DNA of 64,000 nucleotides from assembly GCA_963805715.1 (NCBI GenBank), contig CAWDVK010000008.1, positions 124,001 through 188,000 of the forward strand, read 5' to 3'. Numbering within the stretch: position 1 is the stretch's first letter; every line of letters begins with the position of its first letter. Below the pieces are notes generated by a model. The model did not search any database. It saw only the letters and a list, made by a program, of their open reading frames with translations, and was not told the origin of the DNA. The translations under genes were made by a program, and so were the position numbers. Shown here piece after piece: positions 8,634 through 15,735 of this stretch. This stretch comes from CAWDVK01 sp963805715 (GTDB taxonomy: Bacteria > Actinomycetota > Actinomycetes > Streptosporangiales > Streptosporangiaceae).

Positions 8634-9602
8634 CTAGCAGGCACGCTCGCCGGACTCGAACAGCAGCGGCGCCGGCCCCACGATCAGCGGGTCGGGCCTG
8701 CCGACGACGTGCTCATTCCGTCCCTCATACGGGACGCGCGACAGCACGTACCGCATGGCCTCGAGCCGGGCGCGGCGCTTGTCGTTGCTCTTGACCACGG
8801 TCCACGGCGCGTCGGGCAGGTCCGTGTGGAAGAACATGGCCTCCTTGGCGTCCGTGTAGTGGTCCCATTTATCGAGTGATGCCAGGTCGATCGGGCTCAG
8901 CTTCCACTGCTTGACCGGGTCGAGCTGCCGGTCGACGAACCGCCTGAGCTGCTCGGTCCGGGAGACCGAGAACCAGAGCTTGATCAGGGTGATGCCGTCG
9001 CGCGCCAGCATCCGCTCGAACTCGGGCGCCTCCTGCAGGAAGTCCATCCATTCATCGGGCAGGCAGAACCCCATGACCCGCTCCACCCCGGCGCGGTTGT
9101 ACCAGGACCGGTCGAACATGACGATCTCGCCGGCCTTGGGCAGATGGGTGAGATAGCGCTGCAGGTACCACTCGGTCCGCTCGTGCTCGGTCGGCTTCTC
9201 CAGCGCCACCACGCGTGCTCCGCGCGGGTTCAGGTTCTCGGTGAACCGCCGGATGGTACCGCCCTTGCCGGCGGCGTCCCGTCCCTCGAAGACGATGGCG
9301 AGCCGGGCGCCCGAGGCCTTGACCGATCTCTGCAGCTTCAGCAGCTCGATCTGCAGCCCGCGCTTTCCCTCGTTGTACGTCTTCCGGCTCAGGCGCTCCT
9401 CGTACGGGTAGCCCTCGCGCCAGGTCTCCGCGGGCGTGCCGTCGGCACGGATCAGGATGGCGCGGTTCTTGGCGTACCTGATGTGCAGGCCGAGGTCGGC
9501 GGCGAGGCTGTCCAGCAATGCCGCCACCTGGCCGCCCGGCCGCGGGCTGGTACCGACGGTCGTGACCTGGCCGCCCCGGCCCTTGGTCGCTAGAGCAGTC
9601 AC
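8634..9602 (-). CDS. ppk2: Polyphosphate kinase 2 family protein
   Basis: 322 aa. Walker A is FEGRDAAGKGG and Walker B is MFDRSWYNRAGVE, with the lid segment between them; this is the single-domain PPK2 architecture. The enzyme uses polyphosphate to phosphorylate nucleotides, usually GDP or ADP; the exact class cannot be settled by eye. The GYPYEERLSRKTYN segment before Walker A and the LSPIDLASLDKWDHYT segment are both family signatures. It is convergent with the methyltransferase gene, with 54 bases between. Confidence 0.93.
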   Translation of the reverse strand: MTALATKGRGGQVTTVGTSPRPGGQVAALLDSLAADLGLHIRYAKNRAILIRADGTPAETWREGYPYEERLSRKTYNEGKRGLQIELLKLQRSVKASGARLAIVFEGRDAAGKGGTIRRFTENLNPRGARVVALEKPTEHERTEWYLQRYLTHLPKAGEIVMFDRSWYNRAGVERVMGFCLPDEWMDFLQEAPEFERMLARDGITLIKLWFSVSRTEQLRRFVDRQLDPVKQWKLSPIDLASLDKWDHYTDAKEAMFFHTDLPDAPWTVVKSNDKRRARLEAMRYVLSRVPYEGRNEHVVGRPDPLIVGPAPLLFESGERAC

Positions 9603-9808
9603 CGCTGCGCAGTTCCTTTCGCATCAGGGCCTCGCGCCGCATCGGCGGCCTCACTGCAGTCATCCCCCCAGGCCGGCTCAGCCTGCTCGCGGTGCGTCTG
9701 ATCGTCATGCCGAAACCACCGAAGCTCCCGTCCGTGCTGGCAAGGCGCCGTGCGCCGCAGGTGAACAACGCGTAAATACCCGGCGACCGGATGCGCACAC
9801 CTGAAGCC

Positions 9809-9826
9809 GTAACGCTAAGCGTTTAC
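9809..9826. promoter_or_regulatory. Near-perfect inverted repeat, possible operator
   Basis: gtaacgc-taa-gcgtttac is a nearly perfect dyad, 3-base spacer, one extra T in the right arm. It lies in the 288-base gene-free stretch between ppk2 and the 66-aa membrane protein. It sits immediately beside a second dyad that begins at 9827. Function unknown; it could be an operator or part of a composite terminator. Confidence 0.35.
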
Positions 9827-9858
9827 TCGGTAACGGCCGAGATTGGGCCGTTTACCGA
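9827..9858 (-). terminator. Hairpin downstream of the 66-aa membrane protein gene
   Basis: tcggtaacggcc and ggccgtttaccga form a long stem with one bulge around a 7-base loop. It lies 32 bases past the stop of the minus-strand gene ending at 9891. There is no clear U tract, which is common for actinobacterial terminators. Confidence 0.4.
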
Positions 9859-9890
9859 ACTGCCGGCCGGGCCGGCCAGCACCACCGTCG

Positions 9891-10091
9891 CTACCGGGAT
9901 GGCGCCCGGCGGCGCCACAGGCCGAGGCCCGTGATCGACAGTCCGGCCAGGGCCACCAGCGGTCCGATGATCGCCCAGACGGAGTCCCCGGACATGAAGC
10001 TGCCCCCGACGACCCCGAAGCCCTGCAGGGCCCAGATAAGTCCGGCAATGGTGATCAGAATGCCGGCGCCGATGAGCACCCCGTTGTTCAT
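9891..10091 (-). CDS. Small two-helix membrane protein
   Basis: 66 aa from the ATG at 10091, supported by a ggaagaggaa ribosome site 8 bases upstream; the open frame runs further but its upstream part is not protein-like. Helix 1 is roughly residues 4-24 and helix 2 roughly residues 38-58, and the protein ends with a basic RRRAPSR tail. The short loop GFGVVGGSFMSG joins the helices. Small hydrophobic proteins of this shape are widespread in actinomycetes and unassigned. No function is proposed. Confidence 0.7.
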   Translation of the reverse strand: MNNGVLIGAGILITIAGLIWALQGFGVVGGSFMSGDSVWAIIGPLVALAGLSITGLGLWRRRAPSR

Positions 10092-10519
10092 GCTGATGGT
10101 TCCTCTTCCCGTGCAGGCAGCGACGGCGAGCCCAGTGCCCTTAGTACCCGAAACGGCTGTCGCGGCCGGCTGGTTCACCCGCGCGCGGCTGGCCGGGAGC
10201 CGGGCGAGCCTCGTGCTGGCATCCGAGCCTAATCCGGCTGGCCCGGCCGGGCGGATAACGACGGGCGGATAACGAAATGCACTCAACCCGGCCGCGGCGC
10301 GGCCTGGCGGGGCCAGCTGGAGTGAGTCATCGAGTAAATTCCGGCCCGGCCCCTGTTATGCGCCGGCTGGCCGGCCCTGGCCGCGGTCGCCGAATCCGGG
10401 TTGCCTGCCGCCGGGCCGCAACCGATTGGGAGGGTTAAACGTCTAGAAATGCGGTCAGGTTTCCTGTAGGCACCCGCATCGGCCTGCCGCGGTTCCCCCG
10501 GGGTGCGCTGCCTGCTCAC
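10092..10519. other. Non-coding stretch, no gene seen
   Basis: About 430 bases between the divergent 66-aa membrane protein and the L,D-transpeptidase. Open frames here are short and not protein-like. It presumably holds promoters for both genes, but no confident -35/-10 pair is visible. The local lower-GC part (gggttaaacgtctagaaatg, near 10433-10452) is the likeliest place. Confidence 0.5.
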
Positions 10520-10549
10520 GATGTACGCCCCAATGATGTACGCCCCAAT
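10520..10549 (+). repeat. Perfect 15-bp tandem repeat before the L,D-transpeptidase
   Basis: gatgtacgccccaat occurs twice head to tail, ending directly at the taaggag ribosome site. The repeat supplies in-frame or near-frame ATGs just upstream of the true start. It could be a protein-binding direct repeat or a recent slippage duplication. Confidence 0.8.
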
Positions 10550-10560
10550 AAGGAGTGGTC

Positions 10561-11355
10561 ATGAATCGGTCGGCTCGGCGGCGGCTTGGCGGACTTGGCG
10601 CGGTGACGGCGGCCGTGGGCGTGGCGGCGGCGCTGCTGGCCCAGGGCGCGGCAGGAGCGGCACCCGCCGCGGCCGGCGTGAGCGCCGCGGCGCAGGCGCC
10701 CGCATCGGTCCCGGCCTGGGCACCGGTCAGGAAGACGCTGTATTTCGGTGACCGTGGTGCGGACGTGCGGAGGGTGCAGGAGCGGCTGAACCAGCTGCAC
10801 TACTACCCGGGCGCGATTGACGGCCAGTTCGGGCCGGACACGCTGGAGGCGGTCTGGGCCTTTAAGGAAGCGCAGGGCCTCTCGACCGGAGCCACCGCTA
10901 ACGAGATCGGCTACTACATGGAACGGGCCCTCGTGCATCCGCGGCTGCCGAAGGTGCTCAGGCCCCGCGGTGGCGCCAACCGGATCGAGGTCAGCCAGCC
11001 GCTCCAGCTCCTGGTTCTCTACCGGCACAACAAGCCCTACCTGATCAGCCACGTCTCCACCGGGGCCGGCTGCCTGGCCGGCCAGGGCTGCGGCTGGCTC
11101 ACCCCGCCCGGCAGCTACCGGTCGGTCGGCTTCCTGCCCGGCTGGGTCCAGGTGCCGCTGGGCGAGATGTACAACCCGGTGTTCTTCATCGGCCGGACCT
11201 ATGCGATCCACGGCGAATGGGATAGCAGCGTCCCGCTGTACCCGGACTCGCATGGCTGCGTGCGGATGCCGTATGACATCGCCACCTTCTTCCACGACCT
11301 GGTGCCGGCCAACGGCGAGCGGATCTACATCGTGGGACTCGCGCCGGGAACCTGA
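10561..11355 (+). CDS. Secreted L,D-transpeptidase with peptidoglycan-binding domain
   Basis: 264 aa. The ATG at 10561 has an aaggag ribosome site; a GTG at 10555 is less well placed. A signal peptide covers about residues 1-33 (RR pair, Ala-rich core, AGA/APA cleavage region). A PG_binding_1 domain (LYFGDRGADVRRVQERLNQL through TLEAVWAFKEAQGL) occupies about residues 60-110. The YkuD catalytic domain fills the C-terminal half, with the active-site His in YAIHGEWDSS and the SHGCVRM motif holding the nucleophilic Cys. It makes 3-3 cross-links in peptidoglycan or attaches proteins to it, outside the membrane. It appears monocistronic. Confidence 0.93.
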   Translation: MNRSARRRLGGLGAVTAAVGVAAALLAQGAAGAAPAAAGVSAAAQAPASVPAWAPVRKTLYFGDRGADVRRVQERLNQLHYYPGAIDGQFGPDTLEAVWAFKEAQGLSTGATANEIGYYMERALVHPRLPKVLRPRGGANRIEVSQPLQLLVLYRHNKPYLISHVSTGAGCLAGQGCGWLTPPGSYRSVGFLPGWVQVPLGEMYNPVFFIGRTYAIHGEWDSSVPLYPDSHGCVRMPYDIATFFHDLVPANGERIYIVGLAPGT

Positions 11356-11408
11356 GCGCCATCCAGCCTCCCGAGTGAAGCGCTAGGGAATGCCCGGTAG
11401 GCTGGCGC

Positions 11409-11420
11409 GGACTAGTCCGG
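11409..11420. promoter_or_regulatory. 12-bp perfect palindrome before the amino acid importer
   Basis: cggactagtccg lies 50 bases before the start of the substrate-binding lipoprotein gene. A longer arm pair (ccagcct near 11364, aggctgg near 11400) lies just upstream. It may be an operator or leader hairpin; no regulator is identified. Confidence 0.3.
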
Positions 11421-11470
11421 CAAGCGACATCAGCAGGCGCACCCAGCCTGCGTGCTGAGGTGAATCTCGG

Positions 11471-12340
11471 ATGCGCAAGATCATCCTGACGAGCGTGGCC
11501 GCGGCAGCCGCACTGGCGCTGGCCGCCTGCAGCAGCATCGGCTCGTCCGGCAGCGGCTCCACGGGCAGCGCGAGCGCTTCGGCCGCCAGCTGCACGAACT
11601 CGGCGATCCAGCACGACCTGTACAAGAAGGGCGACCTTACCGTTGCCACCGACCAGCCGGCCTATCCGCCATGGTTCGAGAACAACGACCCGTCCAATGG
11701 CAACGGCTATGAGAGCGCGGTGGCCTATGCCATCGCCCGCCAGCTCGGGTTCACCAAGGCGCAGGTGCACTGGGCGTACGAGCCGTTCGACGCCTCCTAT
11801 GCGCCGGGCCCGAAGAAGTTCGACTTCGACATCAACGAGATCTCCTATACGCCGCAGCGCGCCAGGGCGGTGACGTTCTCCAGCAGCTATTACGACGTGC
11901 AGCAGGCGCTGGTGGCGCTGAAGAACTCGCCCATCGCCAGCCAGCACACGCCGGCCGAGCTGAAGAACTACGTCTACGGCGACCAGATCGGGACGACCAG
12001 CCTGGCCTTCATTACCAGCCAGATCCAGCCCTCGGCGCAGCCCAAGGTGTTCAATACGCTGAACGACGTGAAGGAAGCGCTGCAGACCCACCAGATTGCG
12101 GCGCTCGTCACCGACACGCCGACGGCGCAGTACATCTCCTCCTCCGAGATCCCGAATTCGGTCATGGTCGCGCAGTTCCCGAGCACCGGCGAGCACTACG
12201 GACTGCTGTTCAGCCTGGGCAACCCGCTGGTCAGCTGCGTGAACAGGGCCATCGCGACGCTGAAGTCGGACGGCACGCTGGCGGCGCTGCAGAAGCAGTA
12301 CCTGCAGATCTACCTGACCGTCCCCACGATCAAGCCCTGA
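11471..12340 (+). CDS. ABC transporter substrate-binding lipoprotein, polar amino acid type
   Basis: 289 aa. The lipoprotein signal is clear: MRKIILTSVAAAAAL followed by lipobox LAAC at residues 17-20, then a Ser/Gly-rich tether. The rest is a family 3 periplasmic-binding fold (DLTVATDQPAYPPWFE at the start of lobe 1, FDFDINEISYTPQRARAVTFSSSYY as the ligand-region signature). It captures an amino acid outside the membrane for the permease and ATPase encoded just downstream. The ligand cannot be read from sequence. gaggtgaa lies 8 bases before the ATG. First gene of a three-gene operon. Confidence 0.93.
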   Translation: MRKIILTSVAAAAALALAACSSIGSSGSGSTGSASASAASCTNSAIQHDLYKKGDLTVATDQPAYPPWFENNDPSNGNGYESAVAYAIARQLGFTKAQVHWAYEPFDASYAPGPKKFDFDINEISYTPQRARAVTFSSSYYDVQQALVALKNSPIASQHTPAELKNYVYGDQIGTTSLAFITSQIQPSAQPKVFNTLNDVKEALQTHQIAALVTDTPTAQYISSSEIPNSVMVAQFPSTGEHYGLLFSLGNPLVSCVNRAIATLKSDGTLAALQKQYLQIYLTVPTIKP

Positions 12341-12370
12341 TCGGGCCGGACTCCAGGCCCGCCAGCACGC

Positions 12371-13345
12371 ATGGACGACAACCAGCCCGGGCAGGCGGAT
12401 CCGGTCACCGGCCTGCCAGGACCAGGCAGCGGCCGGATCGCCGGCGACCGCACTGCCGGCGGCGCCTGGATGCCGCCGGGCTCTTTCGCTTCCAGCGGCC
12501 GGGGGCCGAAGCTGTTCACCGGCGGCGGCCGCCGGGCGACCGCCGTGTCCACGATCAGCACGCTGCTGGTACTGGCGGCGCTGGCGGCGATCTTCCTGCT
12601 GGCACCGGGCAGCAAGCAGGTCCGGCACACGTTCTTCGATCCGCAGGACATGTGGCAGTCCTTCATCGGTAATCCCAGGAAGGGCTACTACTCGGTCGGT
12701 GCTGCTATCTGGCTGAACATCCGGATGTTCCTGGCCGCAGAGATCCTCATCCTGATCCTGGCCCTGCTGCTGGCCCTGGTCCGTCAGTCCGCCAGCCCGG
12801 CGCTGTTCCCGCTCCGCGTGCTCGCCATGATCTATGTCGACTTCTTCCGCGGCGTGCCGTTGCTCCTGGTCATTTACGCCGTCGGCTTCGGCCTGCCAGC
12901 GCTGCGGCTGACCTTCGTCTCCACCCAGCCGCTCGCCGTCTACGGCGTGGTCGCGCTGGTGCTGTCCTACTCGGCTTATGTCTCGGAGGTCTACCGCGCC
13001 GGGCTGAACTCCGTGCACCAGAGTCAGGTCTCGGCGGCGCGCTCGCTCGGGCTCTCGCAGCTCACAGCGCTCTGTTACGTGATCTTGCCGCAGGCCGTGC
13101 GGAACATCGTCCCGCCGCTGCTGAACGACTTCATCAGCCTGCAGAAGGACACGGCGCTGGTGGGCGTCCTCGGCGCCATCGAGGCCAACCAGGCCGCGCA
13201 GATCTACGCCAGCACCACGTTCAACTACTCGAGCTTCACGGTGGCGGCCATCCTGTTCCTCATCCTGACCATCCCGCTGGCCCGGTTCACTGACCGGCTG
13301 ATCGCGCGGGACCGGCGTCGCCGGCTGGCGGGGGCGACGCGGTGA
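12371..13345 (+). CDS. ABC transporter permease, polar amino acid type
   Basis: 324 aa. Residues 1-55 are a cytoplasmic Gly/Pro-rich extension, longer than in most family members. Several membrane helices follow, beginning near residue 60. The EAA coupling loop that contacts the ATPase is visible as SAARSLGLSQLTALCYVILPQA. The IYVDFFRGVPLLLVIYAVGFG segment is typical of HisM/GlnP-type permeases. It starts 30 bases after the binding-protein gene and overlaps the ATPase gene by 4 bp (GTGA). Confidence 0.93.
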   Translation: MDDNQPGQADPVTGLPGPGSGRIAGDRTAGGAWMPPGSFASSGRGPKLFTGGGRRATAVSTISTLLVLAALAAIFLLAPGSKQVRHTFFDPQDMWQSFIGNPRKGYYSVGAAIWLNIRMFLAAEILILILALLLALVRQSASPALFPLRVLAMIYVDFFRGVPLLLVIYAVGFGLPALRLTFVSTQPLAVYGVVALVLSYSAYVSEVYRAGLNSVHQSQVSAARSLGLSQLTALCYVILPQAVRNIVPPLLNDFISLQKDTALVGVLGAIEANQAAQIYASTTFNYSSFTVAAILFLILTIPLARFTDRLIARDRRRRLAGATR

Positions 13346-14130
13346 GCGACAGCGCGCAGTTCCCGGCCGCCCGGCAGGGACCGGCCGGGCAGGTGATCGC
13401 GATCGAGGGCCTGCACAAGTCGTTCGGGCCTGACGAGGTACTCAAGGGGATCAACCTGACGGTGGCCGCGCACGAGGTCATCTGCCTGATCGGCGCATCC
13501 GGATCGGGCAAGTCGACGCTGCTGCGCTGCACCAACCTGCTGGAGCCGATCGATGCCGGCCGGATCAGCCTCTTCGGCCAGGAGATCACCGGAGGCGGCA
13601 TCGACCAGAACGTGGTGCGGCGGCACGTCGGCATCGTGTTCCAGTCCTTCAATCTCTTCCCGCATATGACCGTGCTGCGGAATGTGACTCTCGCGCCGAT
13701 CAAGGCCCTGGGTACGCCGAAGGCTGAAGCCGAAGCGGAGGCACGGGCACTGCTGGGCCGTTTCGGACTGGCGGAGAAGGAGTCGGACTATCCTGACCGG
13801 CTGTCCGGCGGCCAGCAGCAGCGGGTGGCGATTGTCCGGGCGCTGGCCATGCACCCCCAGATCATGCTGCTGGACGAGGTCACCAGCGCGCTTGACCCGG
13901 AGCTGGTGGCCGAGGTGCTCGAGGTGATCAGCGAGCTGGCGCGCGGGGGCATGACCATGCTGATCGCCACCCACGAGATGGGCTTCGCGCGGGACATCGC
14001 CAGTCGGGTGTGCTTTCTCGAAGACGGCATCCTGGTCGAGGACGCCCCGCCGGCCGAACTGTTCAGCAGCCCCAGGGACGAGCGCACGAAGCGCTTCCTG
14101 CGGCGCATTATCGCGGCCGGACGGCTCTGA
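13342..14130 (+). CDS. ABC transporter ATP-binding protein, polar amino acid type
   Basis: 262 aa from a GTG overlapping the permease stop. Walker A GASGSGKST, Q-loop IVFQSFNLFPHM, signature LSGGQQQR, Walker B MLLDEVTSALD and switch His in ATHEMGFA are all intact. High similarity to the GlnQ/HisP group supports polar amino acid import together with the two upstream genes. Last gene of the operon. Confidence 0.95.
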   Translation: MSDSAQFPAARQGPAGQVIAIEGLHKSFGPDEVLKGINLTVAAHEVICLIGASGSGKSTLLRCTNLLEPIDAGRISLFGQEITGGGIDQNVVRRHVGIVFQSFNLFPHMTVLRNVTLAPIKALGTPKAEAEAEARALLGRFGLAEKESDYPDRLSGGQQQRVAIVRALAMHPQIMLLDEVTSALDPELVAEVLEVISELARGGMTMLIATHEMGFARDIASRVCFLEDGILVEDAPPAELFSSPRDERTKRFLRRIIAAGRL

Positions 14131-14225
14131 TCGCTGCGCTGAACCTGCCGAGCGATTTCCGGCCGCTTCCCTGTGCTGGCGTGAGGTAAAGGTCTATGGT
14201 CTGCAAAGGGTCATTAAGCCGACGT

Positions 14226-15665
14226 ATGGGAGAACGCACCGTGCGCAGACTCAGCAGGCTTTCCCGGGCAGGGGCCGCGGCTGTCGCCGTGGTCGCCGGC
14301 CTCAGCCTTTCCGCGACTGGCGTCGCGGCGGCCGCGCCGGCCAGCAGCCCGGCGGCCGTCCGCACCATTACCGGGACTTTCAACGACGGCGCGACTTACG
14401 AGATCCAGGTTCCCGGCCACTGGAATGGCACCCTCTTCCTGTACAGCCACGGCTACGTGACGCCAGGCTCGGCCAATCCGGCCACCGACGCGGGCGACCC
14501 GGTAACCGGGGGCTGGCTGCTCGGGCACGGGTACGCGCTGGCCGGCTCGTCCTACGCCAGCACCGGGTGGGCGATCCAGCAGGCGCTGACCGACCAGATC
14601 CACACCATCAATGTCTTTGACCGGCGCATCGGCACGCCGCTGCAGACCATCGCCTGGGGGCACTCGCTCGGCGGCATCATCACCGCCGGCCTGATCCAGG
14701 ACTACCCCGGCCGGTTCAGCGCCGCGCTGCCGATGTGCGGCGTGCTGTCCGGCGGCGTCGCCACCTGGAACACCGCCCTCGACGGCGAGTTTGCCTTCCA
14801 GCAGCTCATCGACCCGTCCGGCGGCCTGCAGCTGGTGAACATCACCGACCCGACCAGCAACCTGGAGGCCGCGGAAGCGGCGGCCAGCACCGCGCAGGGC
14901 ACCGCGCAGGGCCAGGCGCGGCTCGCCCTGGTCGCCGCGCTCGGCGACACGCCGGGCTGGTTCACCCCCCTGTCGCCGGAGCCAGCCGCGAACGACTACG
15001 CGGCCCAGGAGGCCAACCAGTACCTCTGGGCCTCCGAGGTGACCTTCCCCTTCGTCTTCGACCTGCGGGCCGAGCTGGAGGCGCGGGCGGGTGGCAACGT
15101 CTCCTGGGACACCGGCGTCAACTTCGTCAGCCAGCTGCGCAAATCGGCCGACTTCAGCGAGGTCGTGCACCTCTATCAGGCGGCCGGCCTCAGCCTGAGC
15201 GCCGACCTGAAGACGCTGAACCACGCCACCCGGATCAGCGCCGATCCCAGCGCGGTCGCCTACCTGGTGAAGTACATCAGCTTCAACGGCCAGATCTCGG
15301 TGCCGGTGCTGACGATGCACACGACCGGTGACGGCCTGGTGGTGCCGGAGAACGAGCAGGCCTATGCGAGCGTGGTCCGCCGCGCCGGCCACGGCGCGCT
15401 GCTGCGGCAGATCTTCGTCGACCGGGCCGGGCACTGCGCCTTCACTCCGGCCGAGACCATCACCGCGGCAAAGGTGCTGCTGCAGCGGCTGCGCACCGGG
15501 CACTGGGACGCCGCGGCGCTGCAGCCCGCGAGCCTGAACAGCCGTGCCGCCGCGCTCGGGCCCGGCTACAACATCTTCGCCAGCGGAAGTACCGCGCCCG
15601 CGTTCGTCCGCTATCGCCCCGCTCCCTACCTGCGCCCGTTTGACCTGGGACGGTTCCGCCGCTAG
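14226..15665 (+). CDS. Secreted alpha/beta hydrolase
   Basis: About 480 aa from the ATG at 14226; a slightly earlier ATG at 14196 is possible. Residues 1-37 form an export signal with a basic start (VRRLSRLSRAG) and an Ala-rich core ending in an AxA region. The nucleophile elbow is GHSLGG. The likely acid is the Asp in TTGDGLVV and the base the His in DRAGHCAF, in the correct order for an alpha/beta hydrolase. LFLYSHGYV is the oxyanion-region strand. The substrate is unknown; tannase- or esterase-like activity is a guess from the large lid insertion (about residues 190-320). Confidence 0.82.
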   Translation: MGERTVRRLSRLSRAGAAAVAVVAGLSLSATGVAAAAPASSPAAVRTITGTFNDGATYEIQVPGHWNGTLFLYSHGYVTPGSANPATDAGDPVTGGWLLGHGYALAGSSYASTGWAIQQALTDQIHTINVFDRRIGTPLQTIAWGHSLGGIITAGLIQDYPGRFSAALPMCGVLSGGVATWNTALDGEFAFQQLIDPSGGLQLVNITDPTSNLEAAEAAASTAQGTAQGQARLALVAALGDTPGWFTPLSPEPAANDYAAQEANQYLWASEVTFPFVFDLRAELEARAGGNVSWDTGVNFVSQLRKSADFSEVVHLYQAAGLSLSADLKTLNHATRISADPSAVAYLVKYISFNGQISVPVLTMHTTGDGLVVPENEQAYASVVRRAGHGALLRQIFVDRAGHCAFTPAETITAAKVLLQRLRTGHWDAAALQPASLNSRAAALGPGYNIFASGSTAPAFVRYRPAPYLRPFDLGRFRR

Positions 15666-15683
15666 CCATTCGCCGACCAGCAG

Positions 15684-15719
15684 CCGGGCCGGTGCGGGCA
15701 GCGTCCCGCACCGGCCCGG
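15684..15719. terminator. Bidirectional terminator hairpin
   Basis: A perfect 15-bp stem (ccgggccggtgcggg and its complement) with a 6-base loop lies between two converging genes, 18 bases past the hydrolase stop and 16 bases past the exporter stop. It is well placed to end transcription from both sides. Confidence 0.85.
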
Positions 15720-15735
15720 CTGTGCTTGCTGCTGG

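Noticed and set aside
11186..13018. 610-codon antisense frame over the importer genes
   Set aside because: Mirror of the substrate-binding protein and permease genes; composition is not protein-like.
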